From Buddleja alternifolia (Eukaryota; Streptophyta; Magnoliopsida; Lamiales; Scrophulariaceae), in NCBI GenBank assembly GCA_019426215.1, contig CM033395.1:13878569-13942568 (forward strand): DNA of 64,000 bases. The letters run 5' to 3'. The translations under genes were made by a program, and so were the position numbers. Every line of letters starts with the position of its first letter. Within the stretch, counting starts at the first letter, position 1. The notes beneath the pieces are model-generated. The model saw only the letters and a list, made by a program, of their open reading frames with translations, searched no databases and had not been told where the DNA came from. This document shows positions 21,792-34,911 of this stretch, one piece after another.

Positions 21792-22593
21792 TGAGACAAA
21801 CTCATTTGCTAGTGGTGATATTTAAATTTGGCATTATTATGTTTTCTTGGTTATTATGGATATTTGAGATTTAGAATTACATCTAATGGACAGAAGACTA
21901 CATTCCTCGATAGAGATGCGTATGAAAAGATTTACATGGGAAAGGTCAAAAGGTAAAGTTTGTGAGCTTTAAACCTTTGTGGCAAGAACCAGTCTTCAAA
22001 ATAATGGTGTATGAGATTTTATGGAGATGTGATCTTATACGTATGTTTTCATCTTCATAGATGTTGGCCATTATTTTCTTGTCTGTAAGTCCATTAAGAT
22101 GCTTAAAATTTTCTCTCTTTTTTATTGGTAATGTCGTATTAACCGAGCTAAGCAGTACATTAATCCATTGAAAATGGTGTTCCTTTAATTTTTTGAAGTA
22201 AAGGACATGATGAGTAAAGTATTTAACTTGATGTTAAATCCATGTACATTGTCAAAGATGAATTTTGCTCAGTGTTAAGATCTATGTTAGAGTTTTATGT
22301 AGTAAATTTTGTAATGGATACTTGTAAGCTCATCACTACTCCTATAGTACAACGTTGTGGCCTCGAAATGTGTCCAAAGAGTCTAAATAGAAATATCTAG
22401 GCCACCATATTCTAATAATTGTTTATTAGATCTTAATGTACAATGTAGGTTACTCTCTCCAACACTGGTTAGGCCATGGATCATAAGATATTGTCCAATC
22501 CTAATGCGAGGTATTGGACAATAGCTGACAACCACTGTAGATAATTTCCTTGGTTTGGTGGGAAAACTATCGAAAGAATACACATATATGGAC

Positions 22594-23312
22594 TAAGGAG
22601 GGGATTTGTTTTAGTGTGAGTCTGGTATGTGAATTTGCTTCTATTACAATACTGACTCTAGAAGTAGCAAGAAGCAAATTTGTGTAACATTGTGCACATA
22701 TGAAATATAATTTGTGCCACATATATCTATAGTGTGAAAAATATTTGATTGAACTTGTGTAATAACATATAGGAGTTGTAAGCTATTATGTGGGAGTTGT
22801 GATTATTTATATATATTGTGAAAAAAATCTAGTAAAAGCTTACATAATAGCTCTTTCTATTGACTTATTGCTGTAAAACCAAACGTAGACACAAAATGTA
22901 ATTTTGTGAGAGATATTATAGTATACCAATGAGTGGTTTTACAATAAGTATCTAAGGAGGGGATTTGTTTAAGTGTGAGTCTGGTATGTGAATTTGCTTC
23001 TATTACAATACTGACTCTAGAAGTAGCAAGAAGCAAATTTGTGTAACATTGTGCACATATGAAATATAATTTGTGGCACATATATCTATAGTGTGAAAAA
23101 TATTTGATTGAACTTGTGTAATAGCATATAGGAGTTGTAAGCTATTATGTGGGAGCTGTGATTATTTATATATATTGTGAAAAAAAATCTAGCAAAAGCT
23201 TACATAATAGCTCTTTCTATTGACTTATTGCTGTAAAACCAAACGTAGACACAAAATGTAATTTTGTGAGAGATATTATAGTATACCAATGAGTGGTTTT
23301 ACAATAAGTATC
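22594..23312 (+). repeat. 359-bp tandem duplication
   Basis: Copy 1 starts at 22594 and copy 2 at 22953, both with TAAGGAGGGGATTTGTTT and ending TTACAATAAGTATCT. The copies differ by a handful of substitutions and one extra A. No gene is inside. Confidence 0.92.
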
Positions 23313-24493
23313 TACGCATTTAGTAGTGCCCAAAATTATTTCTTAACCTTAATCTAGAGATATATTTGTTGGTCAAATTGGATCTCTAGGATTGTTTAGA
23401 ATGTGATCTCTTTTGAACTTAGGAATGTTGAGATATATTACCATAAATATTTAACATTTGAATGATATGCTTTCTAAGCATGTTTATGATGATTTGAATC
23501 CAATGTCTAAAGGTATGTTAGATAAGTTGAGATTGGCTCTCTCATACGAGCAATCGCCTCTGACATTAAGTAATGTGCAGAGATGACATATATCTTTTAT
23601 TTTGTTATGCACGAAATCATACGTGGAGACAATGTCACATTGATAAATAATGAAGATAAGATTACTATTATGAATTTAAGTAATCGAAATGGATTTCCAC
23701 CATCCATGACTTGTCTTATGGCCAGATGTGAATTTTTCTTGAGTTTGATGATTCGTAGAAAACAAACAAGAAGAAAGAAGGACTCAGGTCTAGTGTCGGG
23801 GTGCACTTGGACCAAGATCTGTATGGTGTAATATTATTAATGAATGACATACTCCTCCTAGGAGGAAGAAATGAACCATAGCACATGTTTTATACCATGT
23901 GTGCCTTTGTGACCATTGGGTAATGAGTGAATGGATCCTTGCTTCCTCATTATGTGAGACCCAGAGGTTTAAATAACCTGATTAAGTACCCTTATGACTT
24001 TTAATTGATTGTCGAAACTTTAATTTGGTGTTGCTACTTTAGCATGTTTCCAATAGCCATGGACGATTCGGAAATGCGGGACATGTCTAGAAAAGTAGTC
24101 ATTTTAAAGTAGAGAGATTCAAGTGGAAAAGGAAGACTATCTATGACTAGCACCAGATTTCTGTTCACCGCGCGGACAATTATGTCAAACTTTGAAGTTT
24201 GGGACATACTTGTGAATAAATAAAGTTATTATGAACGATTATGCTCTTATATCATATGAGGGGTTGGAGATACTCTGATTGGTGTAGTAAATGAAGTCTG
24301 GGGTATAACAAGATATTACGTCCTAGTACTTTTAGAAATTGAGCTATTATATATATCCTTAACCGTTGTATGATGTTAAAGCTCTATATGTACATGCTCG
24401 TTGGTCACACGACTCATTTGCTTGTATGAAAATTGTGAGTATATGACTACGATCACACATACTTGTGTCTAGCCCTCATGTGCGAGTGGGAGA
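23313..24493. other. Degraded repeat DNA before an old LTR
   Basis: No supported coding frame. Ends in GCGAGTGGGAGA, which looks like a copia polypurine tract. Confidence 0.45.
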
Positions 24494-25074
24494 TGTTAGA
24501 AATGGGGTATAGGTCGCCCATGAGGGCTGACTTGACCCGGATTTTGAACATAAATGGAGAGAATGGTTTTCTTCCATTTGAATTTGAAATAGAAGTTAAC
24601 CAAACCAAAGGAGACATAACTCCTATAATCTCCTGCACTTTACGCATATTCAAATACACAAAATATGTGAGAAGAACACCCATTTTTGTCCATATTATAT
24701 GATAGAAAATTGTGAGATGATATCATCATGAGAATGGTCATTTTACTCATCCTTTGGAGCATTTGAGTTGTGAATACAAGTCCTTTCCATCATGTGATTG
24801 GTCTTGAACAAATTAGAGCATTTCAAGGTGTAAATAAAGTCTGTGATTCCACCGAAGAAGGTCCTCGAATTTCGGGTTCAAGTAAGTTTGTTTTAACCTA
24901 AATGTATGAATTCCACACTATATGATAGTCAACACTTTTTTAATTACTTTTTTTTCATTTACATCCCGATCTTTACAAAATTGACACTTTTTTATATTTT
25001 ACTATATTCTGGCCGAATTTTAGACAACTTTAAGGGCAAAAGTTCAATTTGACACAAAATTTGAAGGTCATATT
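24494..25074 (+). repeat. Possible old copia 3' LTR, start only
   Basis: TGTTAGAAATGGGG follows a GTGGGAGA purine tract, as at copia 3' LTRs. The other end and a partner LTR were not found, so the right boundary is a guess. Confidence 0.4.
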
Positions 25075-26640
25075 TGTTGTGATTCGGTCTAGCGGATAAA
25101 TTTTTTAATCCAAATCACTCCACAAATCGAATCCGGGATTTCATGATATTATTTTGCAATAAGAAAATATACGAAAGAGGAAAATCGAATTACCGCTTGA
25201 CGACAAAACTCATATAATCGGCAGGAGCCCCAGACTCCTGCCTCTAGATTATCCTCACCGACAACAATGGCGGGGGCGGCGAGGTGGAGAGAGAGGGAGG
25301 GAATTTTGTCTTTCTGTTGCTTTAGGTTTTCTTTTTGGCTCAAAGTCAGATTCAGAATTAACTTGTGTAGAATTCTGACACTGACTAACTTCTTATACCA
25401 AGTAAACAAAACCCCTAGGTACATTAAGAGGGGGAGGCAGCTACGCCTTATTAGAATGGGCTTCCGGACTTTATTCCATCTTAGCCCATGTGTAATTAAT
25501 TAAATTCAAGTCCAATCCAATTGACTTTTAATTAATTACTTTAATTCAATTAATTAATTTAATTCAACTTATAAGTTAATTTCCAATTAATTTAACAAAT
25601 GAATTAATATGACTTAATTAATTTATTTAATCTAATTTAATATCTTTAATTAAATCATGCCATCCATTTTGTTAGTCAATCACATCTAATATGATTTTAT
25701 CAAAATACCCTTAGCATGGAAAAACATTTATTTTCTTCACACAACGCGACTTTCTAGACTGGATTCAATTGGCAATGGGAGGATTCCAAAGGATAAGGTT
25801 GTCACCTAACTAACACCGTGGAACCAAATCGTAGCCCAATTGAATACAAGATAAACATGTCATCACGAATCTTGATTACGATTACCATATGTGTATAAAC
25901 TCTTCACCAACGTGTCCCAATCAAGTAAGAGCCATGGTGCATCAAACTCATAGAACTTGATGTTGTACTCAGTAATCATAATAACGTGAAATTACCTAAC
26001 TACCTTTAGTGACGATCACTGGTTAGTTTATATGCTTTGAGCAAAGACATTGTAATTTCAGTTACATACGATCATACAGGTCACATACTCGTTTACTATC
26101 AAGACGGTGAATCACATATTGGAAATTATCTTACAATGTCGAAAGCACCATATGAATCATACTTTGAGGTCGACCCCACCTATCAGGTGATACAGGTCTA
26201 ACTACTTTGATAACATATCCAATACTACAAGAACATTGTAAATAACTCCTCAAGTCTAAAGTTCACACATACTATCACAATCTTAATCTCAATTATTGAC
26301 TATCAAAGAGTAAATACTCATGTGATCGGATTAATGTGAGTCGAGTTCAAATATGTTAATTCCATTAACTATATTCATGACACCGGCTCCCACTATCTAA
26401 TCAGTGTTCGACTGGCACTTCCTTGTGAAAGTAGGTGTCATACGAGTTCAATTTTAATGCCCAATTAGAATTTCTTAACTTGCGAACTATCTTTTAAGAG
26501 ATTAAGTACTTGACTCTTCCAGTCCCTCCTCTCAACTATAAGAGGTGGCAAGTCTATTTTTAAATCTCAAGGGCTTATTTGTTCAACACACTTAAATGCC
26601 ACGCATGCAAGCATGTATTATAACAAAACCATCATTTTGA
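25075..26640 (-). repeat. Decayed solo LTR related to copia B (C)
   Basis: The order of features matches the copia B LTR: a TCCTGCCTCTAG / GGCGGCGAGG segment, then AT-rich TTAATTAATTAA runs, then GAGGTCGACCCCAC, TGTTCGACTGGCACT and CATGTGATCGGATTA. Divergence from B is high. Ends are approximate and no target duplication was found. The small ORF starting near 25267 is part of the LTR. Confidence 0.6.
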
Positions 26641-27082
26641 AAAGTCATTATTACCCGCCAATTTGATTTGATAGGAGCGCATGGATAGAAATCAAAATTA
26701 ATTTTTCGAGCTTATCCAACACGTCACTATATAGCATTTAAAACAATTCATGTACTTGATATTATTTGACTAGATGTTGACTGGGAATTCATTCAACAAT
26801 CAGTTTTATTTGATATTAAAAGTTGTTGGGCGCTAAGTTGAAATACTACTTGTTATATAAGCATCCAACTTTTCATGCAATAAAATCTACAAGCGCTGAT
26901 GGTTCATGCAAGGATATGAAAATATTATTTAATCATTGGTGCTTGTTTGGCATTATCAAAGCTGATTGTAAAGTTTCCCTTAAATCCAATGCCTTTGATA
27001 CCATTTTTCAAAATCATTTTGTCATAAATTACAGGTGGATTCCCCCTACATTACATGCATAATAAAAGTGTGATGCTTATCT
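26641..27082. other. Unassigned sequence before SIRE-like fragment S2
   Basis: A 79-codon frame at 26823-27062 shows no domain I can name. It may belong to the same element as S2. Confidence 0.4.
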
Positions 27083-27207
27083 GATTAAGCATTATAAGTT
27101 TAAGAAATTCATGAAATATGAGAGGAAAGCAAATGTCTCTAAGCCACAAGGACAAAATTCTTATTAAACGTCCCCTCCTATTCAACAACAGTATTCAGCG
27201 ACTCAGT
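27083..27207 (+). pseudogene. SIRE-like fragment S2, piece 1 (gag end)
   Basis: Encodes KFKKFMKYERKANVSKPQGQ, matching the KKFKKFLR end of the S1 gag block, then a Gln/Pro-rich linker. It is cut by copia A at 27208 and resumes at 45231. Confidence 0.65.
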
Positions 27208-28820
27208 TGTTAGTGTGTATGTCCTCAAATGCCATAAAGAGGATAGATTTATAGGGCATTGATATGTAACTAAACAATATCTTTTCGTAATATAAGGAAT
27301 TATCTTGTTGTTTTCTTATAGGCGTTTGTAAGGTTTTCATAAACAACGTAAAATCCTTGATAATAAGGTAAGCCTTCTACGTCCTATGGGTTAGGAAGAA
27401 TGGACCTAGAAGAGTTTGATCCTTATTATCTAAAGTTTGGTTCGCAAGTCGAAAAAAGTATTGACTGGACATCAATACAGAATAGAGACTTGTATGATGT
27501 AAGTTTTGACAGATAAAGTGTCATTCAATCACTGTGAAAATGGTATTAGGAAGTTATATCATAGACATCTCAGTTAGACTGATAAGTTTGAACACGACTC
27601 CATTTTGTTACATGGGTTTTCACTCACTACAGTCAATGAAAAAATTGATAAGTTGTGATAGGTATGCGTGAACCTTAGACCTGAGCAATCAAGTTGAAGA
27701 TGCACTTGTGACATCAAGTCTGTCATTAAAGAAGTTAGATCCAATTCACCTGTTGGTGGGGTCAACTCGAAGTGCGACTTGATGGGCAAGGAGCAATCTT
27801 AATGGATTGGCAAAATGGTATTTATTCTCTCATAAGTGAATAGGCTAAATATCCTATGTAGTCATGAATAAATGAGGTCAAAAGTCTTGGGCCAAAGCAT
27901 AAAGAGATACTCATGTTAGACATGGAGGTATACTGATTGACCTCAATTCATTATGAGCTAAGCATATGGTCAAGTCTTATGTGTTTGACTAAACCATGAC
28001 TTTCACTTGACTGGGATATATGAATAAAATGTTTATACTCTCACGGTATTCGCAACATAAAAGGTTTGGAATGATCTTATTCATTCGTTCTCAATTGGGA
28101 TACGATGTAACCCACGGGTCTGGCTAGGTGTCACTCACATCCTCTTGGATTCCTCCAATTGCCTTTTTAGACGAACCTAAAGAGTCTCGCTTAAAGGAAT
28201 TGCAAAAGGAAAAATCATGGAAATTGACTTCAGAGAATTCTCGATATTGGATATCGAAATTAATTAATCATTGGATGATCTTATTAATTAATTAAGTTGA
28301 CATGTTAATTAATTTCTTGGAGAAAATTAATTATAGAGTTAACAAGGATTTAAATTAAGTATTTGATTAATTTATTTATTGGATAAATAATATTAATTAA
28401 ATATATAATTAAACGAATTAAAATGGACTAAGCATAGGGCTAAGAAAAAGCCCTAAGTGTATGCCTAGGTTTTTTAGGTTATTTGTTTTTCATTAGTAGT
28501 ATAAATATACTGCTTAGTGAAAATCAAAGTAAGCCTCAAGTCATAACTTTCTCTCCAAGTCAAAATAATCTTCCATCTCTCTCTCTCCCCATCTAGCTGA
28601 ATTCAAGGAAGAAAAAGAAGAGGATTTTCGCTTTTGATTCCGGCGTGGCAATTTAGAGATAGCGACAATTTTTGCTTTTCAAAAGGGATCGTGCTTTCTA
28701 ATTCAGAAACTAAAATTCGCGAATAAGGTACATATTTCGAAACACAATTTGAATATGCGAAATCGAGATGAACCATGTGGGAGTTTTATTTTCCGCTGTG
28801 TGTTTATGTCAAAAATCCCA
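27208..28820 (+). repeat. 5' LTR of copia A
   Basis: About 1613 bp, TGTTAGTGTG...CCCA. Shares blocks in reverse orientation with the copia B LTR (for example GTGGGGTCAACTCGAAGTGC), so A and B are related families. Confidence 0.85.
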
Positions 28821-28824
28821 AAAG

Positions 28825-28836
28825 TGGTATCAGAGT
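28825..28836 (+). promoter_or_regulatory. Primer binding site, initiator tRNA-Met (A)
   Basis: TGGTATCAGAGT, four bases after the LTR end. The last base differs from the usual TGGTATCAGAGC. Confidence 0.8.
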
Positions 28837-30618
28837 TAATCTCTAATTTCCGTATTTAATTGAATACGTGATATATGTGTTGTTTGCTTTTTTGAAGCAT
28901 GTTATTCGAATATGTTTTTTCGATATTAAAGCCATGATTTTTCTGCGTTTAATTCATGAATATTGAAGTATGATGATATGTGAATTGAAAAATCAAAGTT
29001 GTGTGAGAATCGGATCGAAAAAACCCCGCGACGTGCGCGACGAGAACAACACGCCCAGCACTGGGCGCACGACACGCACACGTCATACCGTGCACCTAGC
29101 GCACAACGGGTCCATGACACGTGTCCTAGCGGGTCGGGTTGAAATTTTTCAAGTCTAATTTTTTAAATAAATGGGTTTTGGGCTATTTTAATTATCCGAG
29201 TGGGTCAAAAGGATGATGACCCAGATTTAATTAAATAAGCCCAAATTGTTTTATTTTCAAAATTATGGATTTTTCAATAAATTAGTTTTGGGCCTAATTA
29301 ATTGAATTTAAATATGCCAATGGTTGGTAATTTATGTTTGATGAAATCAAGCACAAATTGTTTTTATTGAATATTAATTATTTAAGTGAAATAATTAATT
29401 AATTATTCTTGGACGATTTTTAATTAATAATTTATTTAAATAATAAATTCTCACTAGATGGTTTATTATCATAAGTGGCAATAAAATTTGGAATTTTATT
29501 GAGGAAATTAATTAGTTGGACTAATTAATTATTAACTTAACCACCAACATAATTGCTTTAACTTATCGCGAGCATGTATTATATGACGGTGACATTGTCC
29601 ATGGACTTAGGTTATTTTTCTTTTGATTGTATTTCTTTTTAATGGGTTGTAAGGACTGTATTTGAGCCTGTTTAGTTTATTTCTAGAATTATGTATAGGT
29701 TGTTAAATTAATCTCATGTAATAAATAGAAATAGAACAGGCCTTTTAAGAGGAGATCAATCCAAAAGAAGAGGAGCTTGGAGCCCAAGAAGAATAGCTAG
29801 GCTTATTTTTCGTTTTTATAATGGCCCATTGGCTTGGGGCCTCTAGATAAAGCCCATGGATAAATGTGTTAGTTTATTATTGCTTTTGATGGATGTTTAT
29901 TAGTTGTATGAAGCATGTTTGTTATCAATATGTGCTATATAAATATAATAATGCGCAAAGTGAGACTTAAATAAATGTTTAGAGCATGAATTCTCCCAAA
30001 CAAAAATTATACTAAGTTAGTAAGGGTCGCTAGGCGTCCTTTCCCTCCACTAAACTTAATAGAGTTTAGATTTAAACTTAGTATATGACATCTTCCCAGT
30101 AAGTGGGAGTCATATATCAAGATTTAATTCTAAAATTTTATTAAGTGCATTAGATGCCTTAATCGAGACATATTTCACCCCAAATATCTTTAAAGGGTTG
30201 CAAGGTGAAATTCAAACGTTAGATTATGAGGAGTTAGTGGGAATAAACTTAGATAGTCCACAAAGCCTATAAATCGTTAAAGGGTTGTGGTTTTGGTGGG
30301 TTATGGGAAAAAGAAGATTGGACCGTCTATTGGATAGATTGATGTTGGACATCACTTTAATTAAGTAATGGACCAAATAACGTTAAAAGGTTGTCATCCA
30401 TTATATTAATTAAAGAACTCAATCCCAACTACGAAGTTCCGAACAACGATCACTTTCGTTTTTCACAGTGGGAGTATGAATCTCGAAAAATATAGTGGGA
30501 GCCAAGTTATAAGTCAAAGTCCTTGATTTTAAACTTGGTTTTAGTTTAGTTACCAAAAACTAATAAAGTTTGGTTTATTTTTTTTGCAGTTATTTGATTT
30601 ATCTCTCTCAAAACTAAA
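28837..30618 (+). other. Copia A leader, about 1.8 kb
   Basis: Between primer site and gag. Mostly AT-rich, with a GC-rich patch at about 29025-29130 that contains the palindrome CGCCCAG-CA-CTGGGCG (29052-29067). No coding frame supported. Confidence 0.65.
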
Positions 30619-31420
30619 ATGTCTCCCAAACCACTATCAAAATTGATGGAGAACACGATTCTCACTGGTCCGAACTACATAGAACGGCTCACAAAGCTGG
30701 CAGTGAATCCATAGACTATGTGTTGGAAGTTGGTCATCCACTAATTCCTGGAAGAGACGAAGGTGATGAAGTTCACCTAGCTCGTTAGGATTGATGTTGT
30801 GACAACCATAGAGCAAGAATGTACATCTTGAGCTCCATGTGCCTCGAGTTGCAAAGGTCTCATGATAAGATGGAAAATGTAAGAGACATTATCCTTCACT
30901 TGGATGAATTGTTCGGAGAACGTGGTAGGACCGCTAGATATTTCATATCAAGAGATCTTTTCCGAACTAAGATGACTGAAGGAGAGGATGTTGGAGAACA
31001 CGTTTTCAAAATGATGACCATGATAGAAAAACTAAAATCTTTAAACTTCTACATGGACCTACATCTCCAAGTTGACCTCATACTACAGTCACTCCCTGAG
31101 TCGTTCTATTACTTCGTCATAAATTTTGACATGAATGACATTGAGGGTTCATTAGCTGGGCTTCTGGAAAAACTCAAAGTTGATCAAAAACAAATGAGGG
31201 TGCATAGATGGAACAATCCGATGGCAATTAATTTTCCTAATCCATTGGATAGAGTAAGGAAGAATAACAACCATCTTGAAGAAGGATCATCCAGCACGAC
31301 TTGCAACAAAGCACAATGGAGGATAAACAAGAGGGCTAGAAATAAGCAGACATGCTTATGATGTGGTGAGAAAGGTCACTGGAGAAGCGACTGTCCTAAC
31401 AAACGAGCAAAAGGTAAAGA
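30619..31420 (+). pseudogene. Copia A gag, broken
   Basis: ATG 30619 (MSPKPLSKLMENTILTG). Early stops; a clean stretch at 30819-31361 carries VGEHVFKMMTMIEKLKSLNF and LHLQVDLILQSLPESF, a copia gag pattern shared with B. The zinc knuckle near 31347 reads C-L-stop-CGEKGHWRSDC, so a stop falls inside the finger. Confidence 0.8.
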
Positions 31421-31439
31421 AATTTATGATTTTGAATCC

Positions 31440-34400
31440 AATTGCTCTATTACCATATTTTCCTCTTCTTGGATTCTTGATTGAGGAGCTAATACTCATG
31501 TATGTTGTGTGAATCAGAATCAAGAAAGAAGTAGGAAGCTGGGCCCTAATGAGGTGAAGATCAAAGCAAGCAGCGGGCAAAGCGTCGCAGCTACTGGAAT
31601 TGGATCTACCTCATTTCTTTTAAATTCTGGACATTTGCTTTTTCTAGATAATGTTTTAGTTTTGCCCAATGGGCTTAAAAACATTGTTTCCATTTCCGTT
31701 CTAGTTAAACTTAGTTATACTTTCCGTTTTATTGATGAACATTGCAATATTTATTATAGTAATTAATTAGTAGGCTTTGCTTCTTTAGTAAATGGATTGT
31801 ATTACCTTAATGTCCAGAATGAGTGTTCTATGAATACTATACAAAGGAAATGTAGTAGGCTTGTAGTTAACCAAAGATTGATCTGGCATCTTAGACTAGG
31901 CCATGTTGGCGAACATAAAATTCAGAAAATGGAGAAAGATGGACTAATCAGTCCATTGGAATTGGATCCCTATCCTACTTGTGAATCTTGTCTCAAAGGC
32001 AAGATTACTAGATCCCCCTTTACAGGGACTTTTGAAAGAGCCTCACAAATCTTAGGTTTAGTGCATACTGCTGTTTATGGACCATTTGGAGAAATGGCTC
32101 GAGGAGGTTTCCTTAAGTTCATCACATTCATTGATGACCATTCAAGATATGGTCTAGTGTGCCTAATGAGGCATAAGTCTGAGTCCATTGAAAAGTTCAA
32201 GGAATTCAAGGCTTTAGTGGAAAATCAAACTGGTCAACATATAAAAACTCTTTGATCGGATCGAGGAGGAGAATATATGAGCGACGAGTTTGATGTATAC
32301 CTTAGAGAGAATGGTATAGTATTACAACTCACACCTCCAGCGACACCATAGTTAAATGGAGTAGCATAGAAAAGGAATCGAACCCTGTTGGACATAGTTC
32401 GCTCCATGCTCAGCTACACTGACTTACCCATTTCACTGTGGGGTCATGCGCTGCTTACAGCTGTACACATTTTAAATAGATGTCCGTCCAAGTCCATTGC
32501 TAAGACTCCGTATGAGATATGGAGAAATAGGAAACCAAGTCTTAATCACATTAAGATTTGGGGATGTCCGACTTATGTCAAAAAGACTAAAGTGGACAAG
32601 TTGGAGGTTGGATCCTTGAAAGGGCGTTTCGTTGGATATCCTGAGGATTCAATGGGGATACCTCTTTTGCCTGCACGATGATCAAAGGATCATTGTAGTT
32701 TTACAAGCGCACTTTCTTGAAGATGAGTTCATTCAAGAAGGAAGAGCGGGTAGAAAGATTGTTCTCGAAGAACAAAATGAAACTCCAGTGGACACATCTA
32801 CACAGGAAGTGTGAATCGAACTTTCTATAACACAACCACAACCGCGAAGATCAAATAGGGTACCTCAACCGCCTGAGAGGTATGGATATCTAGCACAGAG
32901 AGAGCTGGATCTTCATTCTGTATTAGAAAAGGGTCACAGAGATGATCCCTCCACTTATGATCAAGTGATAGTGGATGTGGATGCTACTAGATGGTGTAGA
33001 GCTATGCAAATGGATATCGATTCGATGCATGCAAACCAAGTCTGGAAACTTGTGGATCGACTTGATGAGGTAAAACCAATTGGGTGCAAATGGATTTACA
33101 AGAGAAAGATTGGTGTTGATGGCAAGGTTAACATCTACAAAGCCAGTCTAGTGGCAAAAGGGTATAGTCAAAAAAAAGGAATTGACTACTAAGAAACCTT
33201 TTCGCCAGTGGCTATCAAATCAATAAGGATTCTAATTGGAATAGCAGCACACCTAGACTATGAAATATGAAAAATGGATGTCAAAACTGCTTTCCTAAAT
33301 GGATTCTTAGAAGAGGATATCTATATGGAACAACCTAAAGATTTTGTATCCGAGAATAATATTCATAAGGTGTGTAAGCTTAAGAGATCCATCAATGGAC
33401 TCAAGCAAGTATCTAGTCGCTAGAATCTGCATTTTGATGAGGCTGTCAAAGGATTTGACTTCATCAAGAACGAAGACGAGCCACGTGTTTACAAGAAGGT
33501 TAGTGAGAGCAAGATAACATTCCTTGTGTTATATGTAGATGACATATTACTCATAGGGAATGATATAGGAATGCTCACCACTATTAAGAAGTGGATTTCA
33601 AGCACTTTCTCCATGAAAGACATAGGAGAAGCAACCTATATTCTAGGGATTCAAATCTACAGAGATTGAACAAATAGAATGATAGGGCTCTCTCAAGCCC
33701 TTTACTTAGAAAAGTTCCTAAAAAGATATAGGATGGAGGATTCTAAGAAAGGGTTTCTGCCAATGAGGCATGGATACATCTCTCAAAATCTATGTGTCCT
33801 CAAAGTGAGAAAGATAGAAAAGAGATGAGCACTGTACCCTATGCATCTGCAGTGGGTAGCCTGATGTACGCAATGTTGTGTACTAGACTTGACATTGCTT
33901 ATGCAGTAAGCGTTGTTAGTCGATTTCAAGCAAACCCTGGCAAGGAACATTGGATAGCTGTGAAAAATATCCAAAAGTATCTGAAGAGAACTAAGGATAT
34001 GATTCTCATATATAGGAGTGGTAACCTAAGAGTGGACGGATACACTGACTCGGATTTTCAATCAGATGTCGATGACTGGAAATCCACCTCAGGATTTGTA
34101 TTCATCCTCAATGGTGGGGCGGTGACTTGGAAGAGTTCCAAGCAAAGCACAACCTCAGATTCCACAACAGAGGCTAAATACATAGCTGCCTCTGAGACAG
34201 CTAAAGAGGCTGTTTGGCTTAGGAAGTTCATAGAGGAACTTCAAGTGGTTCCAAGCATAAAGCTCTTGTTGCCACTTTATTGTGACAACACTGGAGCAAT
34301 AGTGCAGGCGAAGGAACCTAGGTCTCACAGCAAGTCTAAACACATTGAGAAAAGATAGCACATCATAAGAGAGATCATTGCACGAGGAGAAATATCTGTT

Positions 34401-34515
34401 CACAAAATAGCCTCGGCTGACAATGTCGCTGACCCATTGACCAAGCCATTGGCACATGAAGTGCTAAAAAAACATAAGGAATGGATGGGTATTAAACACC
34501 ATAGCAAATGCCATT
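31440..34515 (+). pseudogene. Copia A pol (protease, integrase, RT, RNase H), broken
   Basis: Order typical of Ty1/copia. Protease trace SSSWILD-stop-GANTHVC near 31470. Integrase pre-domain WHLRLGHVGEHKIQ near 31888 and PYPTCESCLKGKI near 31970, with core to about 32700. Reverse transcriptase: IGCKWIYKRKIGVDGK near 33080, VKTAFLNG near 33283, and YVDDILLIGND near 33533 with the catalytic pair kept. RNase H: YTDSDFQSD near 34042 and TTEAKYIAASE near 34163, ending near NVADPLTKPLAHE. At least a dozen stops or frame changes are spread through it. Many look like TGG-to-stop or CGA/CAA-to-stop changes, as expected from methylated-C decay. Confidence 0.88.
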
Positions 34516-34532
34516 GAGTGCAAGTGGGAGAT

Positions 34533-34911
34533 TGTTAGTGTGTGTGCCCTCAAATGCCACAAAAAGGATAGATTTATAGGGCATTGATATGTAACTAAAC
34601 AATATCTTTTCGTAATATAAGGCATTATCTTGTTGTTTTTTATAGGCGTTTGTAAGGTTTTCATAAACAATGTAAAGTCCTTGATAATAAGGCAAATTTT
34701 CTACTTCCTTTGGGTGAGGAAGAATGGCACTAGAAGAGTTTGATCCTTATTATCTAAAGTTTGATTCGCAAGTCGAAGAAAGTATTGATTGGACATCAAT
34801 ACAGAATAGAGACTTTTATGATGTAAATTTTGACAGAAAAAAGTGCCAGTTAATCACTATAGGATTGGTAGTGGGAACTTATATCATAGACATCTCAGTT
34901 AGACTGATATG
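34533..34911 (+). repeat. 3' LTR of copia A, first part
   Basis: Begins TGTTAGTGTG after the purine tract GTGGGAGAT at 34523-34531. Interrupted by copia B at 34912; the ATATG duplication is at 34907-34911. Confidence 0.88.

Larger units (their letters stand above)
20020..22593. other. Degraded repeat DNA
   Basis: AT-rich, no supported coding frame. It contains a diverged tandem pair at about 21058-21290 and a TA microsatellite at about 21758-21789. It is probably the remains of an old copia element, since a copia-type polypurine tract and LTR start occur downstream at 24494. Confidence 0.45.

Noticed and set aside
25267..25503. ORF starting in a GC-rich ATGGCGGGGGCGGCG context, like a host gene start
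   Set aside because: The matching place in the copia B LTR has the same kind of sequence, so it belongs to LTR C.
26823..27062. 79-codon ORF as a distinct gene
   Set aside because: No domain recognised and it lies directly before a decayed gag fragment.
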